A stretch of DNA of 64,000 nucleotides, taken from an uncultured Bacteroidales bacterium (GTDB lineage: Bacteria; Bacteroidota; Bacteroidia; Bacteroidales; FEN-979). Below are positions 27,901 through 35,630 of the stretch, one piece after another (the first letter of the stretch is position 1; each line of letters starts with the position of its first letter). The position numbers and the translations under genes were made by a program. Where the stretch lies: the NCBI GenBank assembly GCA_903903985.1, contig CAIVAT010000187.1, positions 24,888-88,887 of the forward strand, written 5' to 3'. The notes under the pieces are model-generated. The model did no database searches, was not told where the DNA came from, and was given only the letters and a program-made list of their open reading frames with translations.

Positions 27901-30900
27901 ACCGTAACCGTTCCGGGAGCAGTATTGGCTGTCACATTGATTCTGACAGGTACATATTTCGATGGGCACCCAATGGGGAAGGTAAAATCGTGCGCAGAGG
28001 CCGGGTATGATTTTCTCACCCCGGCATCGCTGGTCAATCCATCGCTGCGGATATAGCTTGTTGCGGAATTTCCAACGATCGACCCGGTGGAGGTACTGGA
28101 TAAAATCAACAGATTGTTGCCGATGTCAAGCATCTTGCCTTGAAATGTCAGGATTCCCGTTATATCCATGACCGAAATCATGGTGACATCCTTTGCACTG
28201 TTCAGGGTAAGATTACCAAATTTACCGGCGCCATTGCCTGACAGGATTTGTACCACTGGACCGGCAAGCAAAATATTACCGGAACCTGCATGGGTGGCTG
28301 AATTGTAGATATTCCCGATTACAGTAATTACATTGCCCCCGTCATTCAGAGTCGCGCTGTTTAAAGAAAGGTCGCTGTTGACCCTTACCACCGTGTTGGG
28401 CTGTAAGGCGATGACCCCTGAAAGGTTGGTGTTGCTGATGGCCACCCGGCCAAAGTTTGTCCTGTTTCCTGCAACACCTGTAATGTTTTGTGTTGCGCCG
28501 TTGCCGTTGAAAGTCGTCAGCTGTCGTATTGAAATTGATCTGTAACCGCCTGTTGTCACACCAGTTCCGGCATCTGTATTCAGGTTTGTCAAACCGCCTG
28601 CAATGTTGACATCGAGGCTGTCGGTATCGAAAACAGAAGTAGCCTGGATTGTTAAAGTTCCTTTCAGTGTGAGGCCATGAACAGACAGTTTAAGGGTTTT
28701 GGACCTTGTTGTTCCATCTACCGTGAGGTTAAAAAGTGGTACCTGGGTATCAAGGGTCAGGTTGGTCATATTGCCCGTACCTTCGGTAGCGCTGCTGCCG
28801 AAAACGACGGTACCTCCTGTTACCGTTGAACTTTCCGGCCTCAGGTAGAGGTCATTATAGGTGATGCTGGCTCCTCTTACAATATTCAAAGTACCTCCGG
28901 ACATATTGAAAATGCTGCCTGAATTCAATACCTCTAATTTAGCACGGCTTGGCTGAGAATTTCGCCCGTTAATGGTCACGGTACTGGTTCCCGATTGCTT
29001 ATATACGAGAGAACCAAGGCCATTGATCATGCTTCGCCTTACCTGGCCATTGACGAAAAGCAGTCCGCCACTGACTTCGATGGTTGGCGAGCCGGCACCG
29101 GAATATTCAATGTCATTATTTGCCAAGTCGGTCTCGTTTCCGATATAAATTCCACCGGATCTCACTTCCAGCATTCCGGCCAGGATCACATCCACGTCAT
29201 CATCCAATGAGTCAGCAACATGAATAAATCCACCGTTTGCCGATAAACAGGTTGTTGAAGGGATATTGAATTTCTGGCTGGAGACGGTAACTGAAAGTGC
29301 AGCTGTTGAAAGCATGAACGTTCCGTTGACAAGTGTCAGGGGCAAAATATTATTGGTAAAGGAAAAGGCAGTGGAGGTGACATTCAGTATCGGGGTTAAT
29401 GAAGTCCCTTTGTTAACGGTCAGGGTATAAAAATCTGTAGTTGCACCCCTTCCGGAAATAGTGGCAAGCGAACTGCCGGTAAAGGTTACATCACATCTGT
29501 AAAGGTTGGGCGCCAGCAGATTGCTTAAATCAAAGATACCAGCATTCGCCAGGTTGCCACCCAAAGAGAGTGAATGGCTGACCGGTGTTCCTGTTGTTGC
29601 GATATTGAAAATTGCGCCGGCGGCTATGGTGAAGTTTCGGTCAACCCTGATGGTCTGGGCAAAATTGTTTTGCAGGATCAAATTACCTCCGTTTACCAAC
29701 AGATCGAGTTTGATGGTAAGGGAACGGGAAGCAACGCCATTCAGTTTGGCCAGTGCGGTTGCAGAATTTCCGTTTACAGTCATGATCCCATTCACAATAA
29801 GGTCCGAATTTGGCATGGTAATGACACGCCCGGTGGTTGGAGTAAGCATCAGGTTGCAGTAATTGGTAATCGACCGGGATGTTGGCGCACTGGAGATCAA
29901 TGGAATACCAAAATCAACACTTCCTGAATAATATTCAACCGTTCCCCCGCTTGATCCGAGAAAATTACCAAAATCTCCTGCAGGGAAAATGGCCGTGCCC
30001 CCGGTTGATGAAATTTGGATTTTCCCGGTACTGCCGGGGATCACTGTTCCGAAGTTATGCCCCTTCGTTGTTCCAATAGTTAAAACGGAATTCAGTTTGA
30101 TTGATAAACTGCCGGAAAAAACCGAATCGGTTTGTATGGTCACTGTATGATTATTACTGCCGCCATCACCGATAAAAACAGGGCTTCCCCGTCCGGGAAT
30201 TTTGGTTGAAGGAGGTCCTCCATACGATTGGTTCGACCAGGTTGAAGGTGAAGTCCATAATCCATTGGCCCGACTGTAGAAGGCCGTAACGGAATCGAAA
30301 GGGGGAATTCCGGCAGTATAGTCACCCCTGAAACTGTTTTCATTGGGAAAGGAAATGGTGTTGGTGGTTTCATTCACCAGGGTTACATCATTCAGGTATG
30401 TCCAGAATGCCGGATTGTATTTACCAGGGACATATAATGTATTATCCGGCAGATTTGCATAGTTAAACGAAAAGGCAACGGCATTTGACGGAATATTTGT
30501 AAATCCGTATTCCTCCACTTTCCAATAATATTGAAGGCAATTTCCGATGGTTGCAAACGGATGTTTCGCCGGAACAGGTTTAACTGCTACACTTCCATAA
30601 GTAGCAGGGATTGTTTTCAGGTGAACGATGACAGGTGTATACTTTGCCCCACTGCCAATGGGGAAAGTGTATGACGTGGTGTCGGCATATGTCCGGCGCA
30701 GTCCACCATCCGATGGAGCACCTGAGGTGAGTATATACCTGTTTGTGCCCATCGTGCCCTCGATGGTAGCCAGTGCCGTTAAGGATAGCTGGTATCTTGC
30801 AATGTCAAACAACCTGTCATTCACCAGGGTAAGTGTACCTGTTATTCCGATATCGGCGGCCAGGGAAACCTGGGCTGATCCGACTGAACCGGTTGTATTG

Positions 30901-33167
30901 TTGATTTCAAGATTCTGAAACGTACCTAGTCCATTACCCGAAATTGATTGTGTTCCGGTCGATTTGTTCATGGTTATTTTCCCGGCACCAATATGTGTTC
31001 CGTTATTGACTATATTTCCTGCCACATAAACGGTTTTCCCGCCATCGGCAAGAATGCCGCTGGTAATCATCAGGTCGTTCCTGATGGTAAAAGAAGCGGC
31101 TGATGAAGCAAGGATGAGACTTCCCGAGGTTTTATTGACCTGAAGGTTGTACAACCCATTGGTGATTGTCCCGAAATTCCATAAAAAGTAATTCCCGTAT
31201 CCAAAAAAAGAGGTTGTATTATTATTTGGAGTATAGATTCCTCCGGGGTTGATAAAAAAATCATGGCTCACTGATACCGGAAAATTGCCGGTACCCGATG
31301 ACAAGATTGCGTTGGCATATATATTGATCTGATTTGTGATCACCAGGTCGTATAAAAGGTTCACATTCGCATTTCCTGTTGATCCAAGTCGTTTGACTTC
31401 AATATTCCACAAATATACCCTGGTAAATAAATCAACAGAAGGGGTATTGACCGGATTGGTTTCAAAAACAATTTTACCACCGGTCACAGAAAAATTCCCG
31501 GGATCACAGTTCAGATAAAGTCCGTTTCCATTGGTTGGGGTTCCATTGGTGCAGTCCCTGATAATTATTTCGCCTCCGGTCATGACGAAGGTCGAGCTGG
31601 GATTTGGGATATTGAAAATGGGCACCGCAGAGGTAAGCTCTCCGGCTTCGGTTTCGTCACCCCTCACGATCACGGTTCCACCGGTCTGAACATAGGAGGT
31701 CTTCCCGGAAGAAGTCCAGGTACTTCGCATGACAGAGGTATTTAAAACACCGCCCTCAATGATAACCATGGATGATGAATTGGCCGTATTCCAGAAGATA
31801 ATCCCTGCACTATGGCGGGTACTGAAATAACCATCAGAAATCCTGAAGGTTCCGAAGATTGACAGTGCACATTCCGCGTTCGTGGTTACCCCTACTGCAT
31901 TGGCAGGAGCTTGCGGGAACCCCGAGTTATTCGAAGCGGTTGTATATACCGATACATCAGGGCTGGCAATCCACAATTGTGCCGCCAGTCCGATGGCATA
32001 ATCCCCATTCTGGTCATCTGGACCGACAGGTCCCTCAGCCAGAGTAGGAATCAGAATGCTTCCTGTGAGTTTTAATGTACCATTCTTAATCCATAAGGCT
32101 TTTCTGACTTCAGGGTTATCCTGTGTGAAAGGGGTTGTTTGATATCGTTTGACAGCATTGGACCCATAGAGTGAAAAATTGGCAATGTTCGATGAATTTA
32201 TCGTTAGAACATACGTCTGATCAGTTCCCTTGTCAACAATCAGGTTGTAAAAGTCAGTAATACCGTTCAAGGTCACCGTGTTGTTCGCTTCCCCGGTAAA
32301 CCTTACCGTTACTGCTCCGTTTGTGGCGAACTGGTCATAAACAGGTGCGGTAAGGTTTGTTAGCCGCACGATGCCATCGTTGGTGAAATTACCGCCAATA
32401 TTCAGTTGATGAAAGTTGGAATGAAACCGGCCGGCCGGGGGCAATGTGCCCGGAATGGAATAGGCCGGAGTCATGTTGGTATTTCCCGTTCCGGTGGTGA
32501 TTTTGCCGGTTGATTCGACCGATAAATTCTTGCCGACTGTAACGACAATTCTTCTGGCATTGGTGGCATCGTTGATCTGGAAAGTCCCTTTCTGGATCAT
32601 CAGTGAATCATAGACCATGAGATTCGTATCGGGCAATGTGCCAATGGTCATCACCTGGCTGACAGATCCGAGGTTAATAAACAGATTGCTGTATGCAGCA
32701 ATGGCATTGTCAATATAAAAGCTTCCCGTTGTGGCATAATATTCAACGGTTCCGCCATTCAATGCCAGGAAAGTGCCCCCGTTGATTATCGGCATTTTCC
32801 AGTAAGAACCGCTGACCCTGCTGGTTCGAATACGCCCTTTCCCATTGAGGGTTATTGCCGGGATCGTATAGGTGGCCAGGTTTAAAACTGCACCGAGGTT
32901 GATCGTAATTGTATGTCCCGTAGTGGAAATATTTGCTGACACCGTAATGGTCCGGCCTGTCAGGATGCATACAAAATCGTTGGAGGCAGGAGTCGCAGAA
33001 CCTATTAAAGTAGTCCCGGTGGAGTCGGTGGTCCAGATATTAGTCCCGCTCCAGTTGCCTGACTGGTAACTGTAGTATTTTGTGGCAAAACCTTCAGAAG
33101 AAAAGATTAACAGTACCGAAACAAGGGTAACAAATGTATATATGGCTATTGAAAATTTTATTTTCAT
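24987..33167 (-). CDS. Giant beta-helix-like adhesin with T9SS type A sorting domain, inside the pilus operon
   Basis: About 2726 residues from the ATG at 33167, which begins a typical signal peptide (MKIKFSIAIYTF, ending EGFA). In-frame ATGs at 33179 and 33212 would add 4 or 15 residues; none has a Shine-Dalgarno. Three long sections each open with the same type of header (YQSGNWSGTNIW; YYSRANGLWTSPSTW; YYSRNATLGGPWTTLTTW) and continue as parallel-beta-helix-like strands rich in N, G, T and S. About four units of roughly 53 residues with the signature NW.NNGTF.HN follow, then the region common in Bacteroidota adhesins (YFSSPF, NPMEGYAVNFG, FNLIGNPYPSPIDW, GSMQGFFLHV). The C-terminus is a type A sorting domain (LTIYNMVGQRLL, YPTGIYVVSLSTG, NRKVYINNQW). 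It starts 58 bases after the chaperone gene and is probably co-transcribed with it. Its export route would be T9SS, not the usher. Confidence 0.85.
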   Translation of the reverse strand: MKIKFSIAIYTFVTLVSVLLIFSSEGFATKYYSYQSGNWSGTNIWTTDSTGTTLIGSATPASNDFVCILTGRTITVSANISTTGHTITINLGAVLNLATYTIPAITLNGKGRIRTSRVSGSYWKMPIINGGTFLALNGGTVEYYATTGSFYIDNAIAAYSNLFINLGSVSQVMTIGTLPDTNLMVYDSLMIQKGTFQINDATNARRIVVTVGKNLSVESTGKITTGTGNTNMTPAYSIPGTLPPAGRFHSNFHQLNIGGNFTNDGIVRLTNLTAPVYDQFATNGAVTVRFTGEANNTVTLNGITDFYNLIVDKGTDQTYVLTINSSNIANFSLYGSNAVKRYQTTPFTQDNPEVRKALWIKNGTLKLTGSILIPTLAEGPVGPDDQNGDYAIGLAAQLWIASPDVSVYTTASNNSGFPQAPANAVGVTTNAECALSIFGTFRISDGYFSTRHSAGIIFWNTANSSSMVIIEGGVLNTSVMRSTWTSSGKTSYVQTGGTVIVRGDETEAGELTSAVPIFNIPNPSSTFVMTGGEIIIRDCTNGTPTNGNGLYLNCDPGNFSVTGGKIVFETNPVNTPSVDLFTRVYLWNIEVKRLGSTGNANVNLLYDLVITNQINIYANAILSSGTGNFPVSVSHDFFINPGGIYTPNNNTTSFFGYGNYFLWNFGTITNGLYNLQVNKTSGSLILASSAASFTIRNDLMITSGILADGGKTVYVAGNIVNNGTHIGAGKITMNKSTGTQSISGNGLGTFQNLEINNTTGSVGSAQVSLAADIGITGTLTLVNDRLFDIARYQLSLTALATIEGTMGTNRYILTSGAPSDGGLRRTYADTTSYTFPIGSGAKYTPVIVHLKTIPATYGSVAVKPVPAKHPFATIGNCLQYYWKVEEYGFTNIPSNAVAFSFNYANLPDNTLYVPGKYNPAFWTYLNDVTLVNETTNTISFPNENSFRGDYTAGIPPFDSVTAFYSRANGLWTSPSTWSNQSYGGPPSTKIPGRGSPVFIGDGGSNNHTVTIQTDSVFSGSLSIKLNSVLTIGTTKGHNFGTVIPGSTGKIQISSTGGTAIFPAGDFGNFLGSSGGTVEYYSGSVDFGIPLISSAPTSRSITNYCNLMLTPTTGRVITMPNSDLIVNGIMTVNGNSATALAKLNGVASRSLTIKLDLLVNGGNLILQNNFAQTIRVDRNFTIAAGAIFNIATTGTPVSHSLSLGGNLANAGIFDLSNLLAPNLYRCDVTFTGSSLATISGRGATTDFYTLTVNKGTSLTPILNVTSTAFSFTNNILPLTLVNGTFMLSTAALSVTVSSQKFNIPSTTCLSANGGFIHVADSLDDDVDVILAGMLEVRSGGIYIGNETDLANNDIEYSGAGSPTIEVSGGLLFVNGQVRRSMINGLGSLVYKQSGTSTVTINGRNSQPSRAKLEVLNSGSIFNMSGGTLNIVRGASITYNDLYLRPESSTVTGGTVVFGSSATEGTGNMTNLTLDTQVPLFNLTVDGTTRSKTLKLSVHGLTLKGTLTIQATSVFDTDSLDVNIAGGLTNLNTDAGTGVTTGGYRSISIRQLTTFNGNGATQNITGVAGNRTNFGRVAISNTNLSGVIALQPNTVVRVNSDLSLNSATLNDGGNVITVIGNIYNSATHAGSGNILLAGPVVQILSGNGAGKFGNLTLNSAKDVTMISVMDITGILTFQGKMLDIGNNLLILSSTSTGSIVGNSATSYIRSDGLTSDAGVRKSYPASAHDFTFPIGCPSKYVPVRINVTANTAPGTVTVIPVNSKHYCTTDPGDYQLMFYWHVTSTGFSGLTVTHVYNYLQADVHGTENQYIGGRYFNGAWTQGTAVNTSQNLITFAGVSYLDGEYTAGYPSEFLTTLTYYSRNATLGGPWTTLTTWSTVSHAGAAATTYPNGQNVIIASGHTVTATGTGHRANSLILNGTAKLDLASTVGHDLGTVSGTGTMRLTPSTFGFYVFPAGNFSDFTSVTGGTIELSNATGTAVFPYLQTYNHLLLTGNGIKAMADIDILVNGTLTNSTGSGFKASTVGKLVLNSNWINNGSFDHNYGTTVFNGTTVLSGTNPDTLNNIQINTGSILTGPLSSTLGIAGNWVNNGTFNHNSGQVNFVGSTTLSGSSTTTFNIIRISSASVLVGKSAAAFIMLSNWINNGTFIHNSGGVVFDGATLISGSATSNFGNVTINATRSLTGPVSDTMSIALNFTNNGTFNNNGGTINFNGGIQVIGGSSSTLFENIIIGTGSITSISAPNQTLRSVLLCNGTLSANKKLTLLSNQTQTSLVDGLGNGEISGNLIMQRYLPVGFGYKYFSSPFQAATVGQFGDHMNLNASFPTFYRYDENRFFTGWLNYTNAAGILNPMEGYAVNFGPSFSPDTLDLFGVVNNRNMIPLTLFNSNRPFTLGFNLIGNPYPSPIDWDAGSGWVRTNIDDAVYYFNAGNTDQYTGTYSTYVHGVSSDGIADNIIGSMQGFFLHVSDGAYPVASTLIFTNSVRVNNLSPYFHKKTSDEWRPLLRISAKNEIQDSPGDPMTLYFNQDATMGFDVHHDALKLMNTDVLVPNLYAVTPDTSRLSVSGIPYPVDTITEVKLGFKTMQKGYVLFRICDIEYMPSNLFIYFCDRVTGIKQNIALHPEYRIHLDPGTDENRFSLIFSLKDLRYQPGKEDPFYVYSFRNRLYIYSKPEGGKQADLTIYNMVGQRLLHKAIMVEGYQEMDLTYPTGIYVVSLSTGDVVFNRKVYINNQW
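26430..27085 (-). repeat. Four tandem coding repeats of about 160 bp in the adhesin
   Basis: The units begin NWINNGSFDHN, NWVNNGTFNHN, NWINNGTFIHN and NFTNNGTFNNN, and each continues with F.G...LSG-type strands. This is the pattern of a stacked beta-helix. Ends are approximate. Confidence 0.65.
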
Positions 33168-33225
33168 TTTTCGGACCATTCGGTAAAAAAACCATCCATT
33201 GCCACATAACACTCAAACAAATGCA

Positions 33226-34140
33226 CTACTTTAAAATAAGGTCCCCTTCTGCCATTTTTTGCACCTTGGTGTCAACAGGTGTCGAAAAAACCACGTGCAG
33301 TTTGCCAGATTTATAGTCTATGCCCGGAATTCTGTCGAGGGTACATTGAAACCGGCGTACCAGGTTCGGTGTATAAACCGCAATCCCTTTGACAGACCCC
33401 ACTTTTGTTTCCTTTCCCTGGTCAGAGATGTGTTTAACGATGATATCCCCGTAAACCGAGAAATTGCCAGTCCGGTTAAAAGTCAACCTGAATTTCGGGA
33501 GGGTGTCTTTCACCATTTCAAATGCAAGGTCAGAAAGCGTAACCTTTGTATTGGCTTCTCCAAGGCGGATTATGACCGGAATTGTAATCCCGAAAATAGG
33601 GATCAGTTTGGCTGATACCGCCGTTGTATCAGCTGTAATTTCTTTTTCACCCAGTGGTTTGGCCTTTGGAATTGCTCTGAAATAGATATGCGAACGATAT
33701 TCGCCGGGGTCCATTTTGGCTCCTTTTACAAATTGCATTTTAATGATTTGAGATTTTTTAGGTGCCAGGGATACAGTCCGGGGATAAAACCTAAGGTATT
33801 TATCTGCAAAAAATTGTCCTGAATCCGGAGCGGTGATGGCTTCAAACGAGCCATCGTCCTTCATCCTCATTTGTACAATGGAAATCAGGTATTTTGATGA
33901 ATCGTTGCCCGTATTTGCAAGGGTAAGTTCCTGCGATCTTACGGCTCCTTCAAAAACCACCCTGCGAGGCAGGATCAGCAGGTTCCCCTGTCCATAAATT
34001 TCAACGAATGCAGAACTACAAATAAGAGCAAGGATGAACAAACCCCGAATGAACAAAACAATCCGGAATGATCCGGACTTTTTCAAAGATAAACCTGAAA
34101 GTTGCATACTTCTTGAATTAATAAAGGCTGGCAGCTTCAC
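33226..34140 (-). CDS. PapD-like periplasmic pilus chaperone
   Basis: A 304-residue protein (293 if it starts at the second ATG, 34107) with a signal peptide ending about residue 50 (VEIYGQ). Two Ig-like domains follow. Domain 1 (about 52-175) has the classic opening LLILPRRVVFEGAVRSQELTLANTG and the edge region YPRTVSLAPKKSQIIKMQF, where PapD-type chaperones place the Arg and Lys that grip the pilin C-terminus. Domain 2 (about 185-300) has ITIPVIIRLGE. Such chaperones complete the fold of pilin subunits in the periplasm by donor-strand complementation and hand them to the usher. It lies 49 bases after DUF4402 pilin B, with the usher-like gene further along on the same strand. Slightly longer than PapD. 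Confidence 0.83.
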   Translation of the reverse strand: MKLPAFINSRSMQLSGLSLKKSGSFRIVLFIRGLFILALICSSAFVEIYGQGNLLILPRRVVFEGAVRSQELTLANTGNDSSKYLISIVQMRMKDDGSFEAITAPDSGQFFADKYLRFYPRTVSLAPKKSQIIKMQFVKGAKMDPGEYRSHIYFRAIPKAKPLGEKEITADTTAVSAKLIPIFGITIPVIIRLGEANTKVTLSDLAFEMVKDTLPKFRLTFNRTGNFSVYGDIIVKHISDQGKETKVGSVKGIAVYTPNLVRRFQCTLDRIPGIDYKSGKLHVVFSTPVDTKVQKMAEGDLILK

Positions 34141-34189
34141 CCTGATTCACCAGAAAAGAGTACCAGATTATCTTTCCTGATTTGGTTTT

Positions 34190-34651
34190 TTAGTTGTAAT
34201 TCACCGTAACATTCATGGGTGAAACAGAAACGAACACCCCAGCCAGTAATTCAGTTTCGGGATTCAGGATCGGATCACTGTCGAATGAACGAACGATCAA
34301 CTTGCTATTTCCGTTGGGCACTTCCATCGGGGACGGCGGAACGGTTATTTTATAAGAATATGCTGTTGTTCCGGCAACTACAAACGAAGCGGCCGTAAAA
34401 GTGCCTGTGGAAACTGGAAGTATGATATCTGACATTACAGCACTTGCACTCGATGGCACCAATTCAACAGAACCTGCAATGATAATGGCAACACTTTCAA
34501 AATTCAGGTCAACTGATTTTGTAACGGTGATCGGTTCAACAACGGTTGCACTGATCCGCGTACCTGAAGAACCTTCCTGGGAATAAACAAAGGAAATAGT
34601 GAATGTAAAAAGAAGTATGAAAATTAGTGACTTTGTCATCATCCTGTCCAT
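34190..34651 (-). CDS. DUF4402 pilin subunit B
   Basis: A 153-residue secreted subunit with a signal peptide (about 1-24, ending VYSQ). The mature protein has the DUF4402 layout: ISATVVEPITVTKSVDLNFESV, a strand pair, PSPMEVPNGNSKLIVRSF and a final AGVFVSVSPMNVTVNYN. The last strand alternates hydrophobic residues and has a penultimate tyrosine, with a Gly 16 residues from the end, as in subunits recognised by PapD-like chaperones. The terminal VTVNYN is identical to that of pilin A. It lies between pilin A (separated by a strong hairpin) and the chaperone gene. Confidence 0.8.
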   Translation of the reverse strand: MDRMMTKSLIFILLFTFTISFVYSQEGSSGTRISATVVEPITVTKSVDLNFESVAIIIAGSVELVPSSASAVMSDIILPVSTGTFTAASFVVAGTTAYSYKITVPPSPMEVPNGNSKLIVRSFDSDPILNPETELLAGVFVSVSPMNVTVNYN

Positions 34652-34666
34652 TTTGAATAATTCGTA

Positions 34667-34674
34667 TAAAGATA
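34667..34674 (-). promoter_or_regulatory. Possible secondary promoter -7 element before pilin B
   Basis: On the minus strand this reads TATCTTTA, 7 of 8 matches to TAnnTTTG. It is 15 bases before the pilin B ATG, which would give a very short leader. No convincing -33 element was found. Confidence 0.3.
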
Positions 34675-34730
34675 CAATATTTTTATAGAATTCACACCAG
34701 CAGAGAAAAATTGCCTTACTTCTTCAAAAA

Positions 34731-34765
34731 AAAAGAAACGCTGTGTATGCTACAGCGTTTCTTTT
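34731..34765 (-). terminator. Strong intrinsic terminator/attenuator after pilin A
   Basis: AAAAGAAACGCTGT and ACAGCGTTTCTTTT pair perfectly over 14 bp around a 7-base loop, 14 bases after the pilin A stop. On the minus strand a T-rich run follows. The structure can work in both directions. Being between pilin A and pilin B, it should make pilin A transcripts far more abundant than those of the downstream genes. Confidence 0.85.
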
Positions 34766-34779
34766 TATGAATGGCAATT

Positions 34780-35313
34780 TTAGTTATAGTTTACAGTAAC
34801 ATCAAAGGGAACTGCTGACACATAAACCCCGGCAACCTGATTGGCGGCCACGGTAACATCTGCACCAACATATAAAGTTTCTTCCCCCGAAAGGGCTCCC
34901 AACTGACCGGTTGGTGTTGGTGAACTGGTGAAGTTATTGACAATCATCGTTTCACCACCGGCACCGGTTGTGTTGGTAATCGTCAGGTCTGTTGATGGGA
35001 GTAAAATGGAATAGGTGGCATCAGGTACCCCGCTTACTGTAAAGGTAGCGGCGGCAACCGTACCGGCAACAACCGGGAAGGTCACACCTCCAACCTGGCT
35101 GCGGGTAGCTGCTGCAGATGCTTCCAGGGTGACAACACCACCGGTTGCACTTACTGCCAAATTCCCGAAATTCAACGGGACGTCCAATACAATAGTGATA
35201 GGTGAAACAATTGTAGCGGTAGCAGTTGAAGATTCAGTTACCTGCGCCTGGGCTGTAACTGCAAACATGACGAGCAATAATGCCAATCCAAATAATCTTG
35301 TAATTGTTTTCAT
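34780..35313 (-). CDS. DUF4402 pilin subunit A, probable major subunit
   Basis: A 177-residue secreted protein with a clean signal peptide (MKTITRLFGLALLLVMF to TAQAQ, about 1-23). The mature DUF4402 domain starts ESSTATATIVSPITIV, has VPLNFGNLAVS, and ends AGVYVSAVPFDVTVNYN. The N-terminal strand could serve as donor strand and the alternating C-terminal strand with penultimate Tyr as the chaperone target. It is small, Ala/Thr/Val-rich, first in the operon, preceded by a canonical promoter and followed by a strong terminator. All of this fits an abundant structural subunit. The function is inferred from family and context. Confidence 0.82.
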   Translation of the reverse strand: MKTITRLFGLALLLVMFAVTAQAQVTESSTATATIVSPITIVLDVPLNFGNLAVSATGGVVTLEASAAATRSQVGGVTFPVVAGTVAAATFTVSGVPDATYSILLPSTDLTITNTTGAGGETMIVNNFTSSPTPTGQLGALSGEETLYVGADVTVAANQVAGVYVSAVPFDVTVNYN

Positions 35314-35438
35314 TGTTTTTGGGTTTAGGGGTTACTTTCTTTTTTTAAATTGTTATGTTGATTTATACTCGGTTCAATCTGCTATACGAAAAGTTTGTTT
35401 TATAGTTACAATCAGTTCATAAATCCTACACTTAAAAA

Positions 35439-35470
35439 CAAAGATAGGTCAAGGATATTCTCTTTGCAAT
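35439..35470 (-). promoter_or_regulatory. Canonical Bacteroidota promoter of the pilin operon
   Basis: On the minus strand ATTG, 20 bases, then TATCTTTG. This fits the -33 and -7 elements of the Bacteroidota housekeeping promoter in sequence and spacing. The transcript would start near 35432 and carry a leader of about 118 bases before pilin A. Confidence 0.75.
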
Positions 35471-35482
35471 TGGTAATAACCA

Positions 35483-35509
35483 TAAAAAAAAACTCCGGAA
35501 AACCGGAGT
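35483..35509 (-). terminator. Intrinsic terminator after the Fn3 protein gene
   Basis: ACTCCGG and CCGGAGT form a perfect stem with a 4-base loop. On the minus strand a T tract follows directly. It lies about 120 bases after the Fn3 gene stop and just before the pilin promoter, so it insulates the pilin operon from upstream transcription. Confidence 0.88.
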
Positions 35510-35630
35510 GTCAAAAAAAAATAAAACATTATTTAGTTGGATTACACATTATTACAAAAAATGTGCCCCTGCCATTTGTCCGTCAATATTACCCTAACAT
35601 AATGGATATAATCAAAAAATAAATATTTGA

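Larger units (their letters stand above)
35314..35630. other. Intergenic region between pilin A and the Fn3 gene
   Basis: These 317 bases hold the pilin leader, the pilin promoter and the terminator described separately. A 75-codon plus-strand open frame runs across them, but it crosses the terminator and has no protein-like features, so I do not call it a gene. Confidence 0.7.

Noticed and set aside
35395..35622. 75-codon plus-strand open frame
   Set aside because: It crosses the intrinsic terminator and pilin promoter and has no protein-like features.
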